Positions 40,387 through 48,749 of a stretch of 64,000 nucleotides of DNA are shown in pieces. The DNA is from JABFWF01 sp035539135 (GTDB lineage: Bacteria; Pseudomonadota; Gammaproteobacteria; Xanthomonadales; Xanthomonadaceae). The notes under the pieces are model-generated. The model had not been told where the DNA came from and made no database searches. It saw nothing but the letters and a program-made list of their open reading frames with translations. The translations under genes and the position numbers were made by a program. The stretch is from positions 186,001 through 250,000 of the forward strand of contig DATLJD010000008.1 of assembly GCA_035539135.1 (NCBI GenBank), given 5' to 3'. Numbering within the stretch: position 1 is the first letter of the stretch; every line of letters starts with the position of its first letter.

Positions 40387-41298
40387 ATGGCCTATGAGCG
40401 CGATTACCCGCCGATCCCGGAGCCGGTGCCGGCCTGGCGCGAACGGCTCGGCCAATACTGGCAACTGGTGCGCGGCGACCGCCCGATCGGCTGGCTGCTG
40501 CTGTTGTGGCCGACTTGGTGGGGGCTTTGGCTGGCCGCCGGCGGGGTGCCGCCGCTGGGGCCGCTGGTGGTGTTCACCCTCGGCGTATGGCTGACCCGCT
40601 CGGCCGGCTGCGTGATCAACGACTACGCCGACCGCTGGCTGGATCCGCAGGTCGAGCGCACGAAGCAGCGGCCGCTGGCGACCGGCGCGGTGTCCGGGCG
40701 CGAGGCGCTGCTGGTGTTCGCGGTGCTGATGCTGGTCGCGTTCGCGCTGGTGCTCACCCTCAACCGGTTGACCGTCATCCTGAGCATCGTCGGCGTGCTG
40801 CTGGCGATGAGCTATCCCTACCTCAAGCGCTACACCTACCTGCCGCAGGTCTACCTCGGCATGGCCTTCGGCTGGGGCATCCCGATGGCGTTCGCCGCCG
40901 TGCAGGGCAAGGTGCCGGCGATCGCCTGGGTGCTGTACGCGGCCAACATCCTGTGGTCCACCGCCTACGACACCTGGTACGCGATGGTCGACCGCGAGGA
41001 CGACATCCGGATGGGCGCCAAGTCCACCGCGATCCTGTTCGGCGAGCTCGACCTCGTCGCACAGGGCGTGCTGTACGCGGCGTTCTTCGGCGCGCTGGCG
41101 CTGGTCGGGCGCGACGCCGGGCTCGGCCCGTTTTACTGGATCGGATGGGGCGTCGCCGTGTTGCTGGTCCTGTGGGAATTCGCGATCGCGCGGCACCGCG
41201 AGCGCGCGGCCTGCTTCCGCGCCTTCCTCCACAACCACTGGGTCGGCGCGACGATCTTCGCCGGGTTCGCCGCGGCGCTGTGGGCACGCGGCGGGTGA
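40387..41298 (+). CDS. ubiA: 4-hydroxybenzoate octaprenyltransferase UbiA
   Basis: This 303-residue inner-membrane prenyltransferase attaches the polyprenyl tail to 4-hydroxybenzoate in ubiquinone synthesis. It has about eight to nine helices. The two Asp-rich motifs are NDYADRWLD (about 78-86) and DTWYAMVDREDD (about 198-209); RPIGWLLLLWPTWWGLW is the typical first helix. The start MAYERDYPP at 40387 is taken in preference to an upstream in-frame ATG at 40315. The stop overlaps the next start (GTGA). Confidence 0.95.
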   Translation: MAYERDYPPIPEPVPAWRERLGQYWQLVRGDRPIGWLLLLWPTWWGLWLAAGGVPPLGPLVVFTLGVWLTRSAGCVINDYADRWLDPQVERTKQRPLATGAVSGREALLVFAVLMLVAFALVLTLNRLTVILSIVGVLLAMSYPYLKRYTYLPQVYLGMAFGWGIPMAFAAVQGKVPAIAWVLYAANILWSTAYDTWYAMVDREDDIRMGAKSTAILFGELDLVAQGVLYAAFFGALALVGRDAGLGPFYWIGWGVAVLLVLWEFAIARHRERAACFRAFLHNHWVGATIFAGFAAALWARGG

Positions 41299-41522
41299 AC
41301 GGCCGCGTGATGCAACTGGTGGTGGCCGTCGCCTGCGTGCCGCTGTCGGCGCTGCTGACGCTGGCGGCGTTGCCGCTGTGGCGCTGGATCGAGGCGCGCA
41401 CCGGAATCGAATCGATCGGCCACTCCGGGCCGGCCGGCTGGTGCTGGCTGGTGACGCTGGTGCTGTGCCTGGCGTTGGCGCTCGCCTGCCCTTGGCGCGT
41501 CGAGCGCGGAGACGCAGCGTGA
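41295..41522 (+). CDS. Small two-helix membrane protein between ubiA and the AtoE-type gene
   Basis: This 75-residue protein starts at a GTG overlapping the ubiA stop; an ATG at 41310 is the alternative. It has helices at about 6-27 and 48-67, with an ARTGIESIGHSGPAGW loop. The family is not recognised. Four-base overlaps with both neighbours make it a coupled member of the ubiA operon and argue that it is translated. Confidence 0.68.
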   Translation: MNGRVMQLVVAVACVPLSALLTLAALPLWRWIEARTGIESIGHSGPAGWCWLVTLVLCLALALACPWRVERGDAA

Positions 41523-42970
41523 CGACCGCGGGCGATAACGGCATCCGCCGCGACCCCTGGCCGGTGCGCGTGGCGCTGCGCTGCGCCGCCTTCGCAGAGC
41601 GCTGGTTCCCCGACGCCTGGGTGTTCGCGGTGGTGGGCGTGGTGCTGGTCGCGCTCGCCGCGCTCGCGTTCGGCGCGTCCCCGCAGGCGACCACGCAGGC
41701 CTTCGGCCAGGGTTTCTGGAGCCTGATCCCGTTCACCATGCAGATGGCCTTCGTGGTCATCGGCGGCTACGTGGTGGCGAGCGCGCCGGTGGTGGCACGG
41801 CTGATCGAACGGCTGGCGCGGGTGCCGCGCACGGGCCGCGGCGCGGTCGCCTACGTCGCCGCGCTGAGCATGCTCAGCTCGCTGCTGAGCTGGGGCTTCT
41901 CGCTGGTGTTCGGCGGCCTGCTGGTGCGCGCGCTGGCGAAGCGGCGCGAACTGCGCATGGACTACCGCGCCGCGGGGGCGGCGGCCTACCTCGGCCTCGG
42001 TGCGGTGTGGGCGATGGGGCTGAGTTCCTCGGCGGCGCAGCTGCAGGCCAATCCCGACAGCATGCCGCCGGCGCTGCTCGCGATCACCGGCGTGCTGCCG
42101 TTCACGCAGACCATCCTGCTGTGGCAGTCCCTGCTGCTGACCGCGCTGCTGATCGCGGTGTCGGTGCTGGTCGCCTGGCTGAGCGCGCCGCAGGGCGCGG
42201 CGGCACGGCCGGCCGAGGACTTCCTCGACGACGTCGACGCCGACGCCGGCGTCGGCACGCCGCCGCTGCCGCCGCGCACCCGTCCGGGCGAATGGCTGGA
42301 ATACAGCCCGCTGCTGACGCTGCTGCTGTCGCTGCTCGCGTTCGGCTGGCTGGCCGGGCAGTTCCTGGCGAAGCCGGCGACGGTGGCGATCGCCGACCTC
42401 AACACCTACAACCTGCTGTTCCTGTCGCTCGGCCTGCTGCTGCACTGGCGGCCGCGCAGCTTCCTCGACGCGGTCGCGCGCGCGGTGCCGGGCACCACCG
42501 GGGTGCTGATCCAGTTCCCGCTGTACGGCGGCATCGCGATGATCCTGACCGGCGCCGTGGGCGCGGACGGCACGACCCTCGCGCACCGGTTGTCGCAGCT
42601 GTTCGTGCAGGTCGCCACCCGCGACAGCTTTGCGCCGGTGATGGGCGCGTACTCGGCGGTGCTCGGCTTCTTCGTGCCGTCCGGCGGCGGCAAGTGGATC
42701 GTCGAGGCGCCGTACGTGATGCAGGCCGCGAACGAACTGCGCGTGCACCTCGGCTGGGCGGTCCAGGTCTACAACGCGGCGGAGGCGCTGCCGAACCTGA
42801 TCAACCCGTTCTGGATGCTGCCGCTGCTCGGCATCCTCGGCCTGAAGGCGCGCGACCTGGTCGGCTTCACCTTCCTGCAGCTGGTGGTGCACGTGCCGCT
42901 GGTGCTGGCGCTGCTGTGGCTGCTCGGGCTGACCCTCGCCTACGTGCCGCCGGTGATGCCCGGCGGCTAG
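41519..42970 (+). CDS. Short-chain fatty acid transporter (AtoE family)
   Basis: This 483-residue membrane protein has about eleven to twelve helices. Family motifs are FGQGFWSLIPFTMQMAFVVIGGYVVA (about 62-87), LSWGFSLVFGGLLVRALAKR, FPLYGGIAMILTGA and FFVPSGGGKWIVEAPYVMQAANEL. AtoE of E. coli is linked to short-chain fatty acid uptake. A ~35-residue hydrophilic loop (about 224-262) lies between the halves. The GTG start at 41519 overlaps the upstream stop. The operon with ubiA has no obvious functional logic. Confidence 0.88.
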   Translation: MTTAGDNGIRRDPWPVRVALRCAAFAERWFPDAWVFAVVGVVLVALAALAFGASPQATTQAFGQGFWSLIPFTMQMAFVVIGGYVVASAPVVARLIERLARVPRTGRGAVAYVAALSMLSSLLSWGFSLVFGGLLVRALAKRRELRMDYRAAGAAAYLGLGAVWAMGLSSSAAQLQANPDSMPPALLAITGVLPFTQTILLWQSLLLTALLIAVSVLVAWLSAPQGAAARPAEDFLDDVDADAGVGTPPLPPRTRPGEWLEYSPLLTLLLSLLAFGWLAGQFLAKPATVAIADLNTYNLLFLSLGLLLHWRPRSFLDAVARAVPGTTGVLIQFPLYGGIAMILTGAVGADGTTLAHRLSQLFVQVATRDSFAPVMGAYSAVLGFFVPSGGGKWIVEAPYVMQAANELRVHLGWAVQVYNAAEALPNLINPFWMLPLLGILGLKARDLVGFTFLQLVVHVPLVLALLWLLGLTLAYVPPVMPGG

Positions 42971-43740
42971 GGCACCCGCGCGCAGACCCAGGCGTCGACG
43001 CGCGCCACCCCGGCGCGGCGCAGGGCATGCGCGGCCGCGTGCAGGGTCGCCCCGGTGGTCATGACGTCGTCCACCAGCACCACGTGCGCCGGCAGCGCGG
43101 CGTCCGTGCGCACCGCGAAGGCCCGGCGCACGTTGCGTCGGCGCGCGGCCGCGTCGCGCTCGGACTGCGGGGCGGTGGCGCGCACGCGCCACAGCGCGTC
43201 GGCGCGCAGCGGGATGCCCAGGGCGTGCGCCAGTGGCTTCGCCAACTCCAGCGCCTGGTCGTAGCCGCGCCGGCGCAGGCGCGCGCGGTGCAGCGGGACC
43301 GGCACCAGCGCGCCCGGGGCGGGCAGGGCGGCGAAGGCCTCGGCCATCAGCTGTGCCAGCAGCCGGCCGGCGGCCAGGTCCTCGTGGAACTTGAAGCGCG
43401 GCAGCAGGCGATCCAGCGGCGGCCGGTACAGGCAGGCCGCGTGCACCGCGTCCAGCGGCGGCGGGCTCGCCAGGCAGGCGCCGCAGACTGGCGCGGGCGC
43501 GCCACCGACGGCGACCGGCAGCGGCAGCGGCAGGGCGCAGCGCGCGCAGGCCGCGCCGGTCCAGGGCAGGGCGGCGGCGCAGGCCGGGCACAGGTCCCAG
43601 GCCTCGCCGCCGGGCTCGCCGCAGGCCAGGCAGCGGGTCGGCCACAGCAGGCGGGCGGCGTCGGTGCGCAGCCAGAAGCCGAGCCGGCGGCGCAGGCCGT
43701 CAACTTCGGCGGGGCGGGTTTGGTTGACAGCCACGGACAT
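42967..43740 (-). CDS. ComF family phosphoribosyltransferase-like protein
   Basis: This 257-residue protein has an N-terminal zinc ribbon (CLACG...CPAC, then CARC...CGAC) and a C-terminal phosphoribosyltransferase-type domain with VVLVDDVMTTGATL. ComF proteins are needed for uptake or processing of transforming DNA in several naturally competent bacteria. The motif FKFHEDLAAGRLLA and the VPVPLHRARLRRRGYDQA stretch are typical. It is divergent from bioB and convergent with the AtoE gene, whose stop it overlaps by four bases. Confidence 0.9.
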   Translation of the reverse strand: MSVAVNQTRPAEVDGLRRRLGFWLRTDAARLLWPTRCLACGEPGGEAWDLCPACAAALPWTGAACARCALPLPLPVAVGGAPAPVCGACLASPPPLDAVHAACLYRPPLDRLLPRFKFHEDLAAGRLLAQLMAEAFAALPAPGALVPVPLHRARLRRRGYDQALELAKPLAHALGIPLRADALWRVRATAPQSERDAAARRRNVRRAFAVRTDAALPAHVVLVDDVMTTGATLHAAAHALRRAGVARVDAWVCARVP

Positions 43741-43752
43741 GCTTTCCAGACT
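43724..43752 (+). promoter_or_regulatory. Putative promoter of the biotin operon
   Basis: TTGACA (43724-43729), a perfect -35, is followed after 17 bases by CAGACT (43747-43752). The start near 43759 would leave a ~30-nt leader before bioB. The -35 overlaps the first codons of the divergent comF. I found no convincing BirA operator (TTGTAAACC/GGTTTACAA type). Confidence 0.45.
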
Positions 43753-43789
43753 GCCCGCCCTGCCTGTCCTCCGCCGTCGGAAAACGCCC

Positions 43790-44848
43790 ATGCCTGCCGT
43801 CAGCCCGCTCCCCGAAGTCGCCACCTTGCGCCACGACTGGTCGCGGGAAGAGGTGCTGGCCCTGTTCGACCTGCCGTTCCCGGAACTGGTGCACCGCGCG
43901 GGCGAGGTCCATCGCCGCCACTTCGACCCGGCCGAGGTGCAGGTCTCGACCCTGCTGTCGGTGAAGACCGGCGGCTGCCCGGAGGACTGCGGCTACTGCC
44001 CGCAGGCGGCGCGCTACCACACCGGCGTCGAGGCGACCAAGCTGATGGCGACCGAGGCGGTGGTCGAGCGGGCCAGGCAGGCCAAGGCCGCCGGCGCCTC
44101 GCGCTTCTGCATGGGCGCGGCGTGGCGTTCGCCGAAGGACCGCGACATCCCCAAGGTCGCGGCGATGATCCGCGAGGTGAAGGCGCTCGGCCTGGAGACC
44201 TGCGCGACCTTGGGCATGCTCAGCGGCGAGCACGCGCAGGCGCTGAAGGACGCCGGCCTGGACTACTACAACCACAACCTCGACACCGCGCCGGAGTTCT
44301 ACGGCGAGATCATCCACACCCGCGAGTACCAGGACCGCCTCGACACCCTCGCCCACGTGCGCGACGCCGGCATGAAGACCTGCTGCGGGGGCATCGTCGG
44401 CATGGGCGAATCGCGCAACCAGCGCGCGGGCCTGCTGCAGACGCTGGCGAACCTGCCGGCGCACCCGGATTCGGTGCCGATCAACCGCCTGGTGCAGGTC
44501 GAAGGCACGCCGCTCGCCGGCACCGCCGAGCTGGATCCGTTCGAGTTCGTGCGCACGATCGCGGTCGCGCGCCTGCTGATGCCGCGCTCGATGGTGCGCC
44601 TGTCGGCCGGCCGCGAGACGATGAGCGACGAGTTGCAGGCGCTGTGCTTCTGCGCCGGCGCCAACTCGATCTTCTACGGCGAGAAGCTGCTGACCACCGG
44701 CAACCCCGACACCGGGCGCGACCAGGCGCTGTTCGCGCGCCTCGGCCTGCGCGCGATGGAAGTGGCGGAGCAGTACGCGGACGCCGCGCCGGCCGGCCTG
44801 TGCGGCGAAACCGTGCACGCGGCGATCACCGCGGACGCGGCGGCCTGA
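43790..44848 (+). CDS. bioB: Biotin synthase
   Basis: This 352-residue radical SAM enzyme inserts sulfur into dethiobiotin. The SAM-cluster cysteines are Cys63, Cys67 and Cys70 (GGCPEDCGYCPQ). The 2Fe-2S ligands are expected in SRFCMGAAWR, LETCATLGML and the CCGGIVGMGES region, with the Arg in MVRLSAGRE. The start at MPAVSPLPEVATL is chosen over an upstream in-frame ATG at 43739. It is first in bioB-bioF-DMT-bioH-bioC. Confidence 0.97.
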   Translation: MPAVSPLPEVATLRHDWSREEVLALFDLPFPELVHRAGEVHRRHFDPAEVQVSTLLSVKTGGCPEDCGYCPQAARYHTGVEATKLMATEAVVERARQAKAAGASRFCMGAAWRSPKDRDIPKVAAMIREVKALGLETCATLGMLSGEHAQALKDAGLDYYNHNLDTAPEFYGEIIHTREYQDRLDTLAHVRDAGMKTCCGGIVGMGESRNQRAGLLQTLANLPAHPDSVPINRLVQVEGTPLAGTAELDPFEFVRTIAVARLLMPRSMVRLSAGRETMSDELQALCFCAGANSIFYGEKLLTTGNPDTGRDQALFARLGLRAMEVAEQYADAAPAGLCGETVHAAITADAAA

Positions 44849-44849
44849 C

Positions 44850-46058
44850 ATGGCGCGCGCGCGCCTGGGCGAGCGCATCGCGGCGCAGCGCGCCCAGCGC
44901 GAGGCGCGCGACCGCGTGCGCGTGCGCCGCACCGTGTCCCGCCGCGACGGCGTGCGCGCCGAGGTCGACGGCCAGTGGCTGGTCAACTTCTGCGGCAACG
45001 ACTACCTCGGCCTCGCCACCCAGTTCGCGGTCGGCAGCGCGCTGCAGGACGCGGCCGCGCAGCACGGCGTCGGCAGCGGCGCCTCGCACCTGGTCAGCGG
45101 CCACCACGCGCTGCACGACGCGCTGGAGAAGGAGCTCGCCGACTGGCTCGGCGCGCCGCGCGCGCTGCTGTTCGGCAGCGGCTACCTCGCCAACCTCGCG
45201 GTGGTGCAGGCGCTGCTCGGCGACGACGACCTGTGCGTGCAGGACCGGCTCAACCACGCCAGCCTGATCGATGCCGCGCGGCTGGCCGGCTGCCACCTGC
45301 GCCGGTATCCGCACGCCGACGCCGAGGGCGCGGCGCGCCAGCTGCGCGCGTCGCCGGACGCGGCCGCGCTGCTGGTCACCGACGGCGTGTTCAGCATGGA
45401 CGGCGATGTCGCGCCGCTGGAGCCGCTGGCGCAACTCGCGCACGAGCAGCAGGCGACCCTGTACGTGGACGACGCCCATGGCGTCGGCGTGCTCGGCCCC
45501 GACGGGCGCGGCAGCGTCGCCGCCGCCGGCCTCGACATCGCCGACGTGCCGCTGCAGCTGGCGACGCTCGGCAAGGCGCTCGGCGGCTACGGCGCGGTGG
45601 TCGCCGGCGACGAGGCGCTGGTCGCGCACCTCGCGGAAACCGCGCGTCCTTACATCTACACCACGGCGCTGCCGCCGGCGCTGGCCGCGGCGTCGCTGGC
45701 GGCGGTAAAGCTCGCGCGCCGCGAGCACTGGCGCCGCGAAAAGCTGCAGGCGCTGGTCGCGCGCTTCCGCGAAGGCGCGCAGCGGCAAGGCCTGCAGTCG
45801 TTGTCGGACACGCCGATCCAGCCGCTGGTGGTCGGCGACGACCGCCAGGCGCTGGCGCTGGCCGCGGCGCTGGAGGCGCGCGGCTACTGGGTTGCGGCGA
45901 TCCGCCCGCCGACCGTGCCGGAAGGCAGCGCGCGCCTGCGCGTGACCCTGTCCGCCGCGCACACCGAGGCCGACGTCGACGGCCTGCTCGGCGCGCTCGC
46001 GATTGCGCGCACCGAAGTCGGCGCGCTGGGCGCGGCCGACCCGCGGCCGACGCGATGA
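44850..46058 (+). CDS. bioF: 8-amino-7-oxononanoate synthase
   Basis: This 402-residue PLP enzyme condenses pimeloyl-ACP (or -CoA) with L-alanine. Lys242 in TLGKALGGYG binds PLP. NFCGNDYLGLA, GSGASHLVSGHHALHDALE, DGVFSMDGDVAPL and YVDDAHGVGVLG are the family signature. It begins one base after the bioB stop, and its own stop overlaps the ATG of the DMT transporter. Confidence 0.96.
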   Translation: MARARLGERIAAQRAQREARDRVRVRRTVSRRDGVRAEVDGQWLVNFCGNDYLGLATQFAVGSALQDAAAQHGVGSGASHLVSGHHALHDALEKELADWLGAPRALLFGSGYLANLAVVQALLGDDDLCVQDRLNHASLIDAARLAGCHLRRYPHADAEGAARQLRASPDAAALLVTDGVFSMDGDVAPLEPLAQLAHEQQATLYVDDAHGVGVLGPDGRGSVAAAGLDIADVPLQLATLGKALGGYGAVVAGDEALVAHLAETARPYIYTTALPPALAAASLAAVKLARREHWRREKLQALVARFREGAQRQGLQSLSDTPIQPLVVGDDRQALALAAALEARGYWVAAIRPPTVPEGSARLRVTLSAAHTEADVDGLLGALAIARTEVGALGAADPRPTR

Positions 46059-47050
46059 GCGATCCCGCTCCCCACCGCCGCGCGCTCGCGGCGGTCGGCC
46101 TCGGCGTGCTGTCGGCGCTGTTCTTCAGCCTGACCTATGTGCTCAATCGCGCCGCCGCCAACGAGGGCGGCGACTGGGCGTGGACGGCGTCGCTGCGCTA
46201 CCTGATCACCCTCCCGCTGCTGCTGCCGCTGATGCCGTGGCAGGGCGGCGTGGCGCCGGTGTGGCGCGCGCTGCGCGCGCACCCGGGGCCGTGGCTGGCC
46301 TGCAGCGCGCTCGGCTTCGTCCTGTTCTACGTGCTGCTGGCGTACGCGGCGGCGAGCGGACCGTCGTGGCTGGTCGCCGGCAGCTTCCAGTTCACGGTGA
46401 TCGCCGGGATGCTGTGCGCGCCCTTCCTCTACCGCGACGCGCGCCGGCGCATTCCGCGGCTGGCGCTGCTGGTTGGCGTCGTGATCGTCGCCGGGGTGCT
46501 GCTGATGCAGTACGGCCACGCGCAGGGCGCGCTCGGGCGCGCGGGCTGGATCGCGTTGGCCTGCGTGCTCGGCGCGGCGGTGCTGTATCCGCTCGGCAAC
46601 CGCCTGCTGCTGTTGCACCTGGAGCGCAGCGGCGAGGACCTCAACGCGACCCAGCGCGTGTTCGGCATGACCCTCGCCAGCCAGCCGCTGTGGTGGCTGC
46701 TGGCGGCGTTCGCGTGGGCGCGCACGGGCGCGCCGCCGCCGTCGCAGGTGTGGCTGGCGGGTGGCGTCGCCCTGAGCGCCGGCGTGGTCGCGACCATCCT
46801 GTTCTTCCAGGCCACCGGCCTGGCGCGCGAACAGCCCGCGGCGCTGGGCGCGGCCGAGGCGATGCAGGGCGCGGAGATCCTGTTCGCCAGCGCGCTCGGC
46901 GCGCTGCTGCTCGGGGAACCGTGGCCGCACGGTGTCGCGCTGTGGGGCGTGGCGCTGGTGGTTGCGGGTATCGTCGCGTTCGCGCTGCTGGTCGCGCAGC
47001 CCGGCGCCGCGGTGCCGGCGCGGGTCGTGCGCACGGATCGCGGCGCATGA
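46055..47050 (+). CDS. DMT-superfamily transporter inside the biotin operon
   Basis: This 331-residue inner-membrane protein has about ten helices and belongs to the drug/metabolite transporter superfamily (multidrug-resistance efflux/EmrE-like branch). Recognisable pieces are LGVLSALFFSLTYVLNRAAAN, the LYPLGNRLLL segment and AALGAAEAMQGAEILFASALGALLLGE. The substrate is unknown. It overlaps bioF and bioH by four bases each, so it is co-translated with biotin genes; transport of biotin or a precursor is a reasonable hypothesis but not shown. Confidence 0.82.
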   Translation: MSDPAPHRRALAAVGLGVLSALFFSLTYVLNRAAANEGGDWAWTASLRYLITLPLLLPLMPWQGGVAPVWRALRAHPGPWLACSALGFVLFYVLLAYAAASGPSWLVAGSFQFTVIAGMLCAPFLYRDARRRIPRLALLVGVVIVAGVLLMQYGHAQGALGRAGWIALACVLGAAVLYPLGNRLLLLHLERSGEDLNATQRVFGMTLASQPLWWLLAAFAWARTGAPPPSQVWLAGGVALSAGVVATILFFQATGLAREQPAALGAAEAMQGAEILFASALGALLLGEPWPHGVALWGVALVVAGIVAFALLVAQPGAAVPARVVRTDRGA

Positions 47051-47856
47051 GCGCGCGCCTGCACGTCGAGGTCGCCGGCAGCGGCCCGCCGCTGGTGCTG
47101 CTGCACGGCTGGGCGATGCACGGCGGGGTGTTCGCGCCGCTGGTCGCGCGGCTGCGCGACACGCACGCGCTGCACGTGGTCGACCTGCCGGGGCATGGCC
47201 TGAGCCGCGAGGCCGGCGTGCCGCTCGCGCTCGACGCCTGCGTCGACGCGATCGCGGAAGCCGTGCCGGCCGCGCCCTGGTGCGGCTGGTCGCTGGGCGG
47301 GCTCGTCGCCCTGCATGCGGCGGCGCGCGACCCGGCACGCGTGCCCGCGCTGGCGATGCTGTGCGCCAGCCCGCGCTTCGTGCGCGGCGAAGACTGGAAG
47401 TACGGCGTCTCCGCGGAGATCTTCCGCGACTTCGCCAGCGGCCTGCGCAACGACTACCGCGGCACGCTCGACCGCTTCGTCGCGCTCGAGGCGTTCGGTT
47501 CCGACCACGCCAAGGATGAGATCCGCGCGCTGCGCGACGAGCTGTTCGCGCGCGGCGAGCCGGCGCCGGCCGTGCTCGCCGACGGCCTGGAGCTGCTCGA
47601 AACCGCCGACCTGCGCGCCGTCCTTCCCGACCTGCCCGTGCCCAGCCTGTGGCTGGCCGGCCGCCGCGACCGCCTGGTCGATCCACGCGCGATGCGCGAG
47701 GCCGCCGCGCGCGCGCCGCATGCGCGCGTGCACGTGGTCGAACACGCCGGGCACGCACCCTTCCTCACCCACGCCGACGAGGTCGCCGCGCAGTTGCGCG
47801 ACTTCCTCGCGCATCCTGACCCGCTCCCGCCCGCGGAAGCGCGGCAACCGCAATGA
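47047..47856 (+). CDS. bioH: Pimeloyl-ACP methyl ester carboxylesterase BioH
   Basis: This 269-residue alpha/beta hydrolase releases pimeloyl-ACP from its methyl ester, ending the BioC-BioH disguise pathway. Ser82 in GWSLGG has the same number as in E. coli BioH. The acid is in AGRRDRLVD and the His in VEHAGHAPFLTH. HGWAMHGGVF forms the oxyanion region. It is followed directly by bioC with a four-base overlap. Confidence 0.94.
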   Translation: MSARLHVEVAGSGPPLVLLHGWAMHGGVFAPLVARLRDTHALHVVDLPGHGLSREAGVPLALDACVDAIAEAVPAAPWCGWSLGGLVALHAAARDPARVPALAMLCASPRFVRGEDWKYGVSAEIFRDFASGLRNDYRGTLDRFVALEAFGSDHAKDEIRALRDELFARGEPAPAVLADGLELLETADLRAVLPDLPVPSLWLAGRRDRLVDPRAMREAAARAPHARVHVVEHAGHAPFLTHADEVAAQLRDFLAHPDPLPPAEARQPQ

Positions 47857-48737
47857 ACGACCCGTTGTTCGACGCCCGCCAGGTCCGCCGCGCGTTTTCC
47901 CGTGCCGCCGATGGCTATGAGCAGGCCGCCGCCCTGCAGCGCGAGATCGAGGCGCGCCTGCTCGACTCGCTCACCTTCCACACGTCCACGCCCTCGGTGG
48001 TGCTCGACGCCGGCTGCGGCCCCGGCCGTGCGAGCGCCGCGCTGCAGAGGCATTGGCCGAAGGCCGGCGTGCTCGCGCTCGACCTCGCCCTGCCGATGCT
48101 GCGGCAGGCGCGGCGCAACGCCGGCTGGCGGCCGTTCGCGCGCCGCCCGCAGCCGCTGTGCGCCGACGTGCGCGCGCTGCCGCTGGCCGGCGCCAGCGTC
48201 GACGTGGTGTTCTCCAACCTGTGCCTGCAGTGGGTCGACGACCTGCCGGCGGTGCTGGCCGAGCTGCGCCGCGTGCTGCGCCCGGGGGGGCTGCTGCTGT
48301 TCTCGACCTTCGGCCCCGACACGCTGCAGGAATTGCGCGATGCGTTCGCGCGGGCCGATGCCGCGCCGCACGTCAGCCCGTTCGCCGCGATTGCGCAGGT
48401 CGGCGACGCGCTGATGCACGCCGGTTTCCGTGACCCGGTGCTCGACCGCGACGACATCGTCGCCCACTACCGCGACCTGCCCGCGCTGATGCGCGAGCTG
48501 CGCGCGCTCGGCGCGACCAATGCGCTGGCCGCGCGCCGGCATACGCTCACCGGCAAGGCCCGCTTCGCCGCCGCCGCGTGCGCCTACGACGCGTGGCGCG
48601 AAGACGCCGGGCTGCCGGCGACCTGGGAAGTGATCACCGCGCTCGCCTGGGCGCCGCAGGAAGGCCAGCCGATCCGCGCGGGCGGGATGGATGTCGCCCG
48701 CATTTCCGCGGGCAACATCCCGGTCCGCCGGCGCTGA
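47853..48737 (+). CDS. bioC: Malonyl-ACP O-methyltransferase BioC
   Basis: This 294-residue SAM methyltransferase makes malonyl-ACP methyl ester, the primer of pimelate synthesis. The N-terminal VRRAFSRAADGYEQAAALQREI is characteristic of BioC. The SAM loop is VVLDAGCGPGRASAAL (about 49-64), then VDVVFSNLCLQWVDD and RVLRPGGLLLFSTFGPDTLQEL. The last codons encode VRRR within a 24-bp perfect palindrome shared with the 3' end of the convergent GT39 gene. Confidence 0.95.
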   Translation: MNDPLFDARQVRRAFSRAADGYEQAAALQREIEARLLDSLTFHTSTPSVVLDAGCGPGRASAALQRHWPKAGVLALDLALPMLRQARRNAGWRPFARRPQPLCADVRALPLAGASVDVVFSNLCLQWVDDLPAVLAELRRVLRPGGLLLFSTFGPDTLQELRDAFARADAAPHVSPFAAIAQVGDALMHAGFRDPVLDRDDIVAHYRDLPALMRELRALGATNALAARRHTLTGKARFAAAACAYDAWREDAGLPATWEVITALAWAPQEGQPIRAGGMDVARISAGNIPVRRR

Positions 48738-48749
48738 TCAGCGCCGGCG
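48726..48749. terminator. 24-bp perfect palindrome joining two convergent stop codons
   Basis: CGCCGGCG-CTGATCAG-CGCCGGCG is self-complementary. The bioC TGA (48735-48737) and the GT39 TGA (complement of 48738-48740) abut at its centre. A hairpin would form at the end of either transcript, but no T-run follows. It may act as a bidirectional end or simply mark a codon-level symmetry (both proteins end in RRR). Confidence 0.55.

Noticed and set aside
40823..43645. Open frame of 940 codons antisense to the ubiA/AtoE region and bridging comF
   Set aside because: Shadow frame: it crosses ubiA, the AtoE gene and comF in the wrong frame with no family resemblance.
43700..43800. BirA operator between comF and bioB
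   Set aside because: Only a GGTTGACA half-site resembles it, and this is better read as the -35 of the bioB promoter.
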